From the NCBI RefSeq assembly GCF_029784135.1, contig NC_073746.1:35383378-35447377 (forward strand): a DNA stretch of 64,000 nt, written 5' to 3'. A model generated the notes under the pieces. The model did not search any database. It saw nothing but the letters and a program-made list of their open reading frames with translations, and was not told the DNA's origin. Each line of letters starts with the position of its first letter. Within the stretch, counting starts at the first letter, position 1. Of the stretch, positions 1 to 10,177 are shown piece after piece. Origin of the DNA: Toxorhynchites rutilus septentrionalis. Lineage: Eukaryota; Arthropoda; Insecta; Diptera; Culicidae. A program made the position numbers and the translations under genes.

Positions 1-2250
1 AAATCTATACCCGATTTCGAAGACGTTGGCCAATTTCATTATTATTATGGTATCTCTTGTTCAATGCAACTATCGTTAGCTGTCTTTAGCCTTATCTACG
101 AGTTTTTTACTGCATTCATAAAGTATATTTATCAATTTTTTCATTAAATGGTTTTTAAAATTGTTATTTTTAGAAATTTAATGGTTTCTGAATTTCCTAC
201 ACAAATAACTTCCTTAGTTTTTTACTGGGATACATGTCGGAAGATTGTGGAGGAATATTAATAACTTTTGAGCAGTGCTTGGAAATATCTGTATCACATC
301 AATCTTTTCAGCCGAATTTCCGGCCACATTCGATCATTATACCATTGCATTCGGGATACCGAAAATGAACCAACGCCAAACCTCACAATCACAGCAAGCC
401 ACTCACAGTTGATTCATCCAGTTTTTTTTCATTCTGTTTTTCGTTCTGTTCTGCGTTCACGGAATGTGAGCAAAACAAAATATCCCTAGTTTTGTCATTC
501 ATTGACATTAACATACCAGTTCATTCACTATCAGCATCGTTCTCGGACACTGACGAAACGGAGAAATTCGTTGAGGAAGATAAGAAAGTACAGAATGCTC
601 ATAATAGTGACAATAAATTAAATTGTTCAAGCATGCAAGGTTTCCGTCTCAGTTAAATTGCTTTCATTTTACATAGTGAATATGCAGTTCCAAATCCACT
701 TGTCAGAAATGCTTCAAAAGAAGAATTCCGATGTAAAAAATACCGTCTTGACTCAAATTTCAAACATTTAATTCTTTTTAAATTCTGAACACACGAACAT
801 AAAATGGTGGTGTCCAAGACACGACCGCAATGGGAATATTTCGAGCTTCCTTTTGCAAACGGATCAAACTATGCTATAGGATTAGCGGATGAAATTGCCA
901 ACATCCAGCTTTGGCTGACACAGTTTGCATTCGCTGCTTGGATCGATTCTGCAGAATGCCCCCTCGCCGTCCAAGCCTAAGCAATCCTTAGCTGTGAGTG
1001 TGCATGCAGATCTTGCTCTTTTGTTGGCATTTCCGCTTGCGCCACCGATTTGCGTTGCCCTTTCGGAGTAACTTCAAAAACAACTGAATAAGCAAGGCAC
1101 TGACTCAATGAGAAAATCACACACATATCGGGATACTGAAAATGAACAGTCACAACATTCCTGACAATTCAATGGCAATGAATAAATGTGAATGAATTCT
1201 CATGACTCGAGCTTTGAGGAAAGCTCAGAGAGCACAGAATGAATATGAATGAACACAGTTGTAAATTTGTTTGCCGTCGAATGAATGACAGTAGCATCGA
1301 CAAGCAAAATAAACGCGTTACACTGATAAAAATATATTTTCAATGTTGCTTAACAAGCTCAATATTTCCAAGCTCTGCTTTTGAGTAATTGTAATGTAAC
1401 CATGTGCGAACTTCATGTCTTGATCTCTGGGTCATTGTCTTGGCAAAACTTGAATCCTCAATTCTATCCCATTATATTGACACTTTGCTTCATATTTTCC
1501 TTTAGGACGATCGAGTAAACATTCTGACCCAATATACCATCGATGAAAACCAAATTCCTCATACATGCCCCCTCATATGATCCCTTCACCATCACCATGT
1601 TTAAACATTGCTTTTAGATTTTTTTACGTTTAATTCGTCGTTAGCTTCCTCCATACGAAACGATAACCATCGGAGTCAAAAATATCAAATTAGGACCCAT
1701 CTATGGGAATAACATCTTATCAGAAAGACATTGATGTGTTTCATGCTGTTTGGAATCATCAAATTGGAGTTACTGATATTTTTTTACTGAGAAACGGTTT
1801 GTCACTCTGTGCTCGGGCATTCAAGCTGCCCTTCCTAGGCACATTACAAACTTTTTGTTTGCTCAATTTGTTTTTTATCGATGGTGTAATGGATCAGAAT
1901 GTTTACTTGAACATCCTAAAAGTGTAGAACTCAAGACATATGAAGTTCGCACATGGTTACATTACAATTACTCAAAAGTTATTGATATTCCTCCACAATC
2001 TTCCGGTTATCTGTGTAGGAAATTTAGAAACTATTAAATTTCTAATTTCTGTGTAGGAAATTTAGAAACTATTAAATTTCTAAAAATAACGATTTTAAAA
2101 ACCACTTAATGAAAAAAATTGATAAATATACCTTCTGAATACACCAAAAAACTCGTAGATAAGGCTAAAGACAGCTAAAGATAGTTGCAATGAACAAGGG
2201 ATACCATAATAATGCTGAGAATCGAAATCGAGTAGAGATTTCAACCAGCG
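1..2250. repeat. Long palindromic (foldback) repeat
   Basis: The sequence at about 1-272 is repeated in reverse complement at about 1963-2250, by eye near 90% identical. The inner part of the arm continues at 1386-1428 and pairs with 1925-1980, because the left arm is split by an insertion at 273-1377. Without that insertion the arms would be about 300 bp with a loop of roughly 500 bp (1429-1924). The right arm also carries a direct tandem duplication of a 38-bp unit near 2011-2086. No transposase reading frame is visible, so this looks like a non-autonomous foldback element. Its left outer boundary may lie before the window start. Confidence 0.8.
273..1377. mobile_element. hAT-like non-autonomous element
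   Basis: The element starts CAGTGCTTGGAAATAT and ends with the inverted match ATATTTCCAAGCTCTG. It is flanked on both sides by the 8-bp direct repeat CTTTTGAG (265-272 and 1378-1385). An 8-bp target duplication with CAG-type terminal repeats is characteristic of hAT transposons. The 1105-bp interior has only short unrelated reading frames and no hAT transposase, so it would depend on a transposase supplied elsewhere. It interrupts the left arm of the surrounding palindrome and is therefore younger than it. Confidence 0.8.
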
Positions 2251-2678
2251 TACGATTATGAGTTTGAGTCATTTTTCATACATTCAACATTCAAAAGAAG
2301 GGAAGCATGGTGGAGTCCGATTACGGATTTGAGTCACTGTATATGATGTGCTCAGAGAATGTAGCAATAAAAGAACGCGGACTGGAGAATCAATGCACGA
2401 ATACTTTGCTAGTGAGCATGAAGTGAATAGGTTGATGGAATCTCTCATTCATACAAGCTGTTTCTCTTTATAGTCTCTAAGAGAAACAACTTATGAGCAT
2501 ACTATACTTCTGCTGGGCCATTTAACACCGTATGTTTGGAAAATATAAAATTTGAGCGCCTTATAAAATAAAATTTGTAGCCCTATTGTTATTCAGTATC
2601 TAAAATACAGAACGATTACAGATGATTGAGGGTTAACTAATCTACGTACTGACGTAGTTGTTACCTTAAGTTTTAAAA
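2251..2678. other. No gene or element recognised
   Basis: The stretch is AT-rich. I see no convincing reading frame, terminal repeats or RNA gene here. Confidence 0.6.
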
Positions 2679-2811
2679 GCATGGTCGAGATAAATCCGTT
2701 TTCGCTTAGGGGTTGCGTATTACTAATACTAAGCGTGAATGCATTTATCTCGACCGTGCTTGATGTATAAGCGAAGTGTGTAATACTATTACACACTTCT
2801 CCTATACATCA
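2679..2811. repeat. Two adjacent hairpins
   Basis: Hairpin one pairs 2679-2695 with 2743-2759 (GTCGAGATAAAT against ATTTATCTCGAC), with a second short inner pairing of CGCTTAG (2703-2709) with CTAAGCG (2729-2735). Hairpin two, at 2761-2811, is a near-perfect inverted repeat with about 25-bp arms, three mismatches and a one-base loop. They could be the remains of a miniature inverted-repeat element or a transcribed hairpin; nothing in the sequence decides between these. Confidence 0.6.
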
Positions 2812-3821
2812 ACCACTGCGCAATCATAACTGAGTGGATTTCCGAATAAACACTCGTTTATGTACAGATTTGTGTAATTTTAATAGTCTGTTTTGGAAGC
2901 AATTTTAAAGCTTGTTTCAAGTTTTTGGAGCAATAAGTAACAAGCATATCACGCGTGGACATTTTATCTTGCGAATGAAGTGTTTATCATACCATTTCGT
3001 CTAGTTGTTTAGGAGGTATTAACGCTCAAAATCTTGTTGCTCCGGCGTAACGCTCTCGTTTTCGAAACATCGAACATACACTCCGTATAGAGATGAAAGA
3101 CGTAGACCTACGTCAAAACTGCAATACAAACCAACCGTACTACAAAATAATAAAAAGTATAGTATAACATTATAATAATATGGTTACAATTTTATTATTT
3201 TCCTACATATCCCATAGTTACACTTGAATGCCAATTCTATCGAATTCCTTTCAAAAATCTTGTTCAATTTGATCGAAGAAAATGTCATCCATATCTGGGT
3301 GACGGGGCGACGACGAAGGAGATTATTCCAAGAGTCATGAGGAGGCAATTGTGGTGGGTCGTTTTTCGAGTCAAAAGCAAGAAAACGTTCAATTTTCGCG
3401 GGTTACGTATATGAGATTCTCGAGTTTTTATGACGTTGGTGTGCAGGCAGAATAACTGTCGAAAATTAACTGATTCAGAATTCAGAATGGGCGAAGCTGT
3501 CAGCATAAATGAAAGACATTAATTTTAATATAACGCCACAAAAAATCAAAAATCCAATATACGTAACCCGCTGAAATTGAAAAGTCGCGATACTTTTTAA
3601 ACAGACTTCGTATGTAGAATATATTTAATATCAAACTTAGATAAACCGTTTCTAAATGATGGCATGGAATAAACATTCATTCAATTAAAATGTCGAAGTA
3701 TTTTTTTAATAGGCCTAATTAGTTCATCAAACGAGACATGCTTATAAATCTAATGATTATTACATGAAGTGATATACCGCGAAACTGATGAAAGCAAAAC
3801 AATTATTCTCTCTCCCCCCAG
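2812..3821. other. No gene recognised
   Basis: The DNA is AT-rich with short reading frames in several registers and no coding signature. A minus-strand frame of 73 codons at 3285-3506 has no recognisable domain. A pyrimidine-rich tract just before 3822 forms the acceptor of the exon candidate that follows. Confidence 0.5.
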
Positions 3822-3975
3822 CCAACGGAGCCACGAGCATCTCGTCGAGTGGAATCCTACTTACCAGTCTCGCCACGCTACTGATCGCCATGGCAATCTC
3901 CTCCGCGTCGAGCTGTGTCAGCACGAAAACCCAACAACAGCAGCGGCAGTCCTTCAGCAAGGAGCTCTCCCTGAG
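3822..3975 (+). CDS. Candidate host exon, hydrophobic segment
   Basis: A pyrimidine tract ending in AG (3820-3821) is followed by 154 nt of open frame and then a donor-like CTGAG/GTAACT at 3975/3976. In the frame of the ATG at 3788 the third codon positions are strongly G/C, unlike the AT-rich flanks, which supports real coding sequence. The peptide contains a hydrophobic run (GILLTSLATLLIAMAISSAS) followed by Cys and a Gln-rich tract (TQQQQRQS), as in a signal peptide or signal anchor followed by a mature N-terminus. Without splicing, 3788-3979 would be a 63-codon frame stopping at the donor. I do not recognise the protein. The reading could be wrong if the splice sites are chance matches; neighbouring exons are not visible. 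Confidence 0.45.
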
Positions 3976-5359
3976 GTAACTAGCAGAGCCCGCTGCCTCT
4001 CTTTCATTGCCGCCGCATCGCTGCTGCTGCTGCTGCTAGCATGTAATCCAGTTTAAGACGAAGGAAAACCAAATTTTAACGTTAAATGATATTTAATGTG
4101 GAAAGATATACTACTTGAGTTAAGGTGAACACAAAGCAAAAATGAACGCAGGTGGTGAAATTTGAAATTTGTGTGAATGTGAAACATTCCATGGAATGGA
4201 ATGTGCGAATGGGCGAGAGAGAGAGCGTGTATTGTCACTTCCTTACGAAACAGTTCTTTTTTAGATAATTAAGTTGCATGGAAATCTGAGAACAAGATAA
4301 GATGTGCGATGTAAAAATGGAAAAAATAGCAGGTGGTTAAGTGGTGAAAAATAGTATTATCCGAGAATGTTTCCTCTTTTTAATTTATTCACAATAACAG
4401 GACGAAACAACTTCTTGTTTGAAATACGAGTAAATCTTTGGGTTCCGAAGAATTGCAACCAACCGAGAGCACTATTTCTAGGGTGAAAGAGCTGTCAAAT
4501 GAATCCATCACCGAGTTAACATCTTAATTTTTTTCACGCTCGACCGAAATAGAATAATTACTCTACGCGTTTATTCACTTACAGTTATTCACACCCACGC
4601 TCACTTTGTAAATAAATCCGAATTATGCTTCATTCTTTGAATTTTGAAGCGAAGCTTTGGAAAAGGCATCCCTTCTCCAATTATCACAAAGAAACCCACT
4701 GATTTCCACCGCTGACCTGTAGCCGTCGGAAAAAAAAACTGAATCCGGAAATTGGAAAATTAAATTCGACATCATGCTGTCGATAGCTGTTACCGATGGA
4801 ATATCGAAAATAATGCTGTTATTTAAATCCCCCTCGAATCGAACCATGAAAACCACCACTAACAATCGCACAATACAATGAACCCCATGTTCGCGTTGAG
4901 TAATGGCCCCCCGACACGGTCCCGATGCGATGGACTGACGAACGAGGGGCTGCTATGCCGTTGTATACGTATCCTTTTATTCCCGAACGCCGCAAACGAC
5001 CGCCATCGTGGGTTGAATGGCAAGCATGGAAATCAGATCGGCAACATTTTTACACCCAATCAGGATATCAGAACTCGATGGTAGGATTGCTACGAGGAAC
5101 GGGTGGATCCAAAAAAGAAAGGGGGACTCAAAATACGCCAATCTGTTTTCCATATTCAACGGCGGCATGTTCTTCTCGAGTCCCCGGTGGCAACATGGCG
5201 GAAGCTAGCGTCGTGTGCTATAAAACAGATCCGACGGAATGTTGTTTTGATTGCAGGGGCCGAAAAAGAGCGCTCCTGGCGATCCTAATTGGAGCAACAC
5301 GCCTATCTGGCTTTCCGATTCGTGTTAACACAATCTCTCTTATTAGCCTAATTTAGGCC
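3976..5359. other. No gene recognised
   Basis: Overlapping short frames on both strands at 4878-5356 share the same moderately GC-rich stretch, and none has a recognisable motif or consistent codon bias. A CTATAAAACAG motif lies at about 5218, but no transcript start can be assigned. The region may be intronic if the 3822-3975 exon is real. Confidence 0.5.
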
Positions 5360-5990
5360 AGCAATTCGGGTTTAATTACATGGAATATTAATGGCGCAGC
5401 TTAATTCGTTAACATCAGGCATTAAATCCACGCTGAAGAGATGCTAAACATCCCGATATGAAATATTAAAATCGAACAAGATTCCGCTGTGATTAAATCC
5501 AATCCGATGGCGCATGATTTGGAGGAGGGGCTGCTGCGCACAGCTTCAACACCGCATATTTCATTCATATCAAACATACGAAATCATATCAGTAACATTC
5601 GTCATTTGATTAAATCCACAGCGGTGAAAAGTGCTAATTTTAAAAGCTCAATGAAACCGACAGAACACATTAATTGTGGTATCGATTCCAAACCCTTCCC
5701 TCCATTCACGTCACCGCAACACCATTTTCGTGCCCTGCGGCGAAAATCAAACACCATTTTGATAACCCCACACACACACACTTCCCACATCATTTGTCAT
5801 TTGCCCGCAAAGCGCCTAATGCACCGTTTATGTTCTCAATCATCCGCGGTTTTAATGTTTATTTAAGCGACCATTTTATGGATTTAATGAATCAATTAGT
5901 TCTCAGCCATCGGTTTATCGAACGAACACACGAACCGGAAGGAAGAAGGTACGCGAGGTGGTCGGCAGAAACTGAATAATTATGAATGTG
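5360..5990. promoter_or_regulatory. TAAT-rich candidate regulatory stretch
   Basis: The motif ATTAAATCC recurs (near 5420, 5493 and 5610) along with many TAAT/ATTA cores (TTAATTAC, ATTAATGG, CTTAATTCG, AATCAATTAG). Such clustering is typical of homeodomain-bound insect enhancers, but AT-rich DNA also produces TAAT cores by chance. No protein domain is visible in the overlapping short frames. This call is inference only. Confidence 0.2.
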
Positions 5991-7833
5991 ATTAAATTCC
6001 ATGAATATGAATGTACATTTCGAGAAACAAAACAAAGAAAAAAATGTTCATATCACATAGCAAACAACCGGAAAACCGCATATTTAAGGCTTAATTCCCC
6101 CCGGAGGGGGGTGAAACATGAAACCATATAAAAAGCACTTCAAAATGACAGACCCTCCTTACCGTCCTTGAGTTTTGAGATAAACACAGACAGACAGACA
6201 GGCAAGCACGTATGCCACATATCGATAAGAAAACTTTTCATATCAAAGTATGGGAGTTCAATTAAAATTTTATCAGCAGACGTGACTAACATAATATTGT
6301 GGGAATGTGAGCGAATGTAGCGTAGGTGTAAGATAATTCTACTTCTTCACGACAGAATTTGAAATTAAAATGAAAAAAAACAACAGGAAACAAAAAAACA
6401 AACAGCACGAAATTAAATACGCAACAAAAGCTACATTTTTCAACGTTTTCAACTTCTGTATGTGTGTGTGTGTGTGTGTGTGCGTCTCCACTGTCAGAAT
6501 CGAAGGATGGGCGGGCAAAAGTTTTGAAAGGAAATTAAGAGGGAAAAAATGGAGAGCATCCCGTATCAATTTAGTGGTATAAAAACGGGGGCGTTGAAAT
6601 GGGAAAGACTAACCTGACAGACAAGAGTGCCATGAAACAGAATCAAAATATAAGGAGAAAAACAAACAAAGTTAAATCAATTGTGAGATAAACAAATGTG
6701 AAGAAATCCTCTCCAAGTGGAATTTCATTCACTAGAACCTTGATGGGAAGACGTGGAGAAGTAGTTCTCTGAAAGTAAGTTTTAGTTAAACAATGAACGA
6801 ATGAGAATGATGATGAAAAAACAGAGATAAAATGATTCATTACCATGAAATAAAAAATAATGATGGATAAAGTGTCTACCCGCCTTTCACTCTTCTCATC
6901 CGAAAGAATTGGTTGATTCTAAAACAAAACTATCCGAAAACATTCAGTTTAAAATGTCAACCAGCTCTCCGTTTATGCCTCACTTGATTTGAGACAGAAA
7001 ACATTCACAGATCATCTTCGCAAAGTTCATTATCGATTTGAACGGAAAAATACTGTCTCGAATCCGCTATTCTCGGAGATTTTTGCATTCTCTCATTTGC
7101 CTCTCGGAATGACGTTAGATGGTGAAAGAATCAAATTGGAAACTTTTGCTTGAGCCAGCGAGCGTCTCTGTAAAATCATTCGTTTTTCACTCAAATAGCA
7201 ATCATTGAAGCCTCGTTGAAATCGAGTTGTTTCCTGTGCACTATTGCAATGACATTTTTTTTTTGTTTCTAGTATTAAACGATCTAAGCCAACGCAAAAG
7301 ACCATATTGACGCAAGTTATTGGTGAGCGGGAAGGTAAATTCATGTGCACTTGAATGCTGACAAGGAAAAGAGTACAAGGGAAAATGAAATCATACATAC
7401 ACGCAGATTGAGTCTATTTTGACTCACTCGTTATTTTGTTTCGTGCGATCCTTCCAAAAGAGTATTAATTCATTGAATGTTGTTTTCCGCTCTTTGTTTT
7501 GTTATATTCACTCTCAGTCCCGAATGAAGATGGTCGGAGAGTTAAAAATGATGCATCGTGCAATCTCACGATTGCTTGCTGCATTCTCTTCACCATGATT
7601 ATTCCAAGCAGATACAAGAGTGATTTATATAATTAGGTGTGGAGAAATGAGCTGTTCAGGTATGAACATCGCTCACTTCAAGGTTTATATATCATATGTC
7701 CTCATGTTCAATGCAATGACAACATTTTGAGTGAATTTACAAAAAGGTTTATATGCTCAGAAAATATGACCCAAATGGTAAATGCACACAAAAAAAGTCA
7801 TCATTTGGGCATAGCTCTACATACATCTTTCAG
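5991..7833. other. Unassigned DNA with a TG microsatellite
   Basis: No gene is recognised. A short (ACAG)n-type run lies near 6187-6202, and a C5/G6 hairpin-like CCCCCCGGAGGGGGG near 6098. Reading frames are short and overlap on both strands without coding bias. Confidence 0.5.
6459..6482. repeat. (TG)n microsatellite
   Basis: This is a run of about twelve TG dinucleotides with a single interrupting TA at its left end. It gives rise to the spurious Cys/Val and Thr/His runs in overlapping short frames. Confidence 0.95.
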
Positions 7834-8830
7834 TAGGGGAACCGCGGGTAATACGGACAGTAGGGGTAATATGGACAGGTGGTTGATTTGTATAGTTACA
7901 ATGTGAACTTCAGATTTCTGTTAATGAGAACACCTTCTACATGTTATTCTATAATATTTAAGCCACCCAATGGCAATGAATACTGATCAATAGTGGAAAA
8001 TGGAAACAAAAACCGAAAATCATGCATGACTTCGCGTGTGGATGTAATTTTAGCTGCTTCGATATTAAGCATTTTGAGTGGTTCAATATCAAAATTTAAT
8101 TCGCTGATGGTTATATTTCGGTTTGTGAATTAACATAGAAGCGATATTAGGTTTGTACGGAAAAGTAATTTCATTTTTGGGTGAAAAATTTAAATTATTG
8201 AAAAAATTGTACTGGTGGGGTAAAACGGACAGTTGCCAGTGGGAGTGAGATGGACTGTGAAAAATCTGTTTAATCTGTTCTTAAGGAATGCCCTGCGTCA
8301 ACAAATGGAAATCAAATCACCAAATGTGGACTGTTTAGAAACTGACTGGTACCAAAAGCAAAATAGTTGAAGAGATGAGTCAGCCTACGGCTGAAAAACT
8401 CTATAATAAAGAATGAACAAAAAATAGTTGAAGGTCTATTCGTTTACACTGCTGAAAAGATGATATCACTTCTAGATGGATTAATTCGAATTTTTCATCA
8501 TTCGATATCATTCATGATGAGACCAGACCAGACCATGACCAGACCATGGTTGAATAAAATTATTTCTCTCGCGATCGATAAACCTCTACGCTTCATATAT
8601 TACAAACCTTTCCATATTACCCGCCTCGAAAAAAAAGTTGTACTTTTCGGTCTGTTTTATTCTCAGTAAAAAACATTGAAAAACACTTTTTCGTAAAATA
8701 TGTGGCCAATTAGGTAGAGAAACAGTATATTGAATTACAAGAAACTGCATCAAAGTTTTGGGAAACATGAGTTTCCAATGATATAATTGAAGGTCTTCTT
8801 AACATGTTCGTTTTACCCCCACCTCCCCTA
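7834..8830. mobile_element. TA-flanked MITE, GGACAG-motif family
   Basis: The left end TAGGGGAACCGCGGGTAA and the right end, read in reverse complement as TAGGGGAGGTGGGGGTAA, form imperfect terminal inverted repeats of about 27 bp inside a TA duplication. The motif GGTAATAYGGACAG and close variants recur near both ends (7848, 7866, 8219). The 1-kb interior has no transposase. The TA duplication suggests mobilisation by a Tc1/mariner-type transposase; the assignment is tentative because the ends are only moderately matched. Confidence 0.5.
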
Positions 8831-9361
8831 TAGTGTATAGACATTTTGCAATCATTTGCAATACAATAACAGAAGTCGGATAATAAAACGGAAGAAAAAC
8901 GCTATGATGCACGGCAAGCGTCAGACAGATCTACTACACAAGTGGATCGTGCGGCTGGTAATACGTCACTAAAAATAATATAAGTGTTATTATAGATATT
9001 TATAGTTAGTTTTCTGGCCACAAGAAATATGTAATATTTCCTTAGTTTTACTTACACAAGTAATTTATTAGGTCGATTACCGATGCCGATTGGCCTAATA
9101 TGGACGCGTCTTAACATATACAGACCAAAATATATTTTTAATTCAGTTTTACAAAAAGAATGATAATTCGTGTTGACTCACGATTTTAGTGTAGGAATTC
9201 TATGAATAGTATAATTTCTAGGGATCTTATCTTTGCCCACGTTTTAGGTTAACTGTAAATATAGTTAAGGTTGTAGTTGTATAAGTTTTATGGCCCTATT
9301 TTAAGTATTTAAGTGCATCTACCTTCTTATAGTCCGTAAGCTTGTAAATAGTATAAGAATA
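8831..9361. other. No gene recognised
   Basis: AT-rich DNA. One further copy of the GGACAG-like motif (CCTAATATGGACGCG) lies near 9093, suggesting another relic of the preceding repeat family. TA at 9360-9361 is the target site of the next element. Confidence 0.5.
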
Positions 9362-9802
9362 AAGGGTTAGTCACATCAAATTGCATCACGGAAAAAACGC
9401 TGTAGAAATTTAATTTTTAGGAACTATATCTTCAGCTTTCGCTTTAAAATCAGATAAGAGTGTATAGATCACGTTGGCCATGCTTCACTGTCAATTTTTC
9501 GTAAATTTGGAAAAATGTCGTCGAACGAAAAATAGCGTCGTGAATTAATCCTGTGCACTCATTTCGAGAATCCGGAGTTGTCACATCGGGACATCGGTAA
9601 GATGCTGGGAATCGTCCAATCCACGGTCAGCAGAGTACTAAAACGATACTTCGAGAACCTAACCATCGACCGGAAGGTGAAGAACGGCAAAAATGGATGC
9701 TCCGTCAGTGAAAAAGATCACAAGCCTTATGGACGGGGTAAAGAGGAAGGTACGAGCATACGGGCTTGGGCTCGAAGTATGAAAAATGGAAAATGCCAAA
9801 AG
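9362..9802 (+). mobile_element. Internally deleted DD37E Tc1/mariner, 5' part
   Basis: The left terminal repeat begins AAGGGTTAGTCACATCAAAT after a TA and matches the end of the complete DD37E element at 27999-29271. The sequence then follows that element into the transposase start, jumps at 9724/9725 from the N-terminal to the C-terminal coding part, and continues into the 3' flank. The missing part corresponds to 28361-29084 of the complete copy, 724 bp. The element continues at 15791-15908 after a nested LINE. Its last 10 bp here (ATGCCAAAAG, 9793-9802) are the left copy of the LINE target duplication. Confidence 0.92.
9515..9782 (+). pseudogene. Deleted DD37E transposase remnant
   Basis: The frame begins MSSNEK as in the complete copy at 28151 but has a stop at codon 7 (AAA AAT AG shift to TAG). 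It carries the helix-turn-helix segment (SHRDIGKMLGIVQSTVSRVL) and then, after the internal deletion, only the last residues of the protein (RKVRAYGLGLEV-like). The whole catalytic DD37E triad is missing, so no transposase can be made. The terminal repeats are kept, so the element could have been moved in trans before the LINE inserted. Confidence 0.9.
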
Positions 9803-10177
9803 TTTTTTTTTTTATTAAATCGTTTATTTTTACAGGCTCAGTTACATAAGTTTAAAGGAGCCAAACTCCTATCTGTATAGTTACAAGTATACATAAACAT
9901 TTTTTATTAATTCTAATGTTAATGAGGTAGAGAACCGATTACTCGCGGCTTGCTCGAGTTTAGAAGGGTGACATTTTGTTTCAGGAAAAGGATGGGATAT
10001 AAGGATATGTTGACAATGTTCACACTCACATTCGCACTCACATTCATCATACTCAATTCTTAAGCCTATCTTATATCTAACATGTATTTACATTTCACCT
10101 TATTCTATTGTTAGTAAGAAGGGATTTGATTTCTCGCGAAGGAAAAGGAAAAGGAGAATATAAGGATATAAGGACAA

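Noticed and set aside
3285..5979. Many overlapping 60-145 codon frames on both strands
   Set aside because: Apart from the exon candidate at 3822-3975, they lack domains and consistent codon bias and mostly occupy the same bases in opposite frames.
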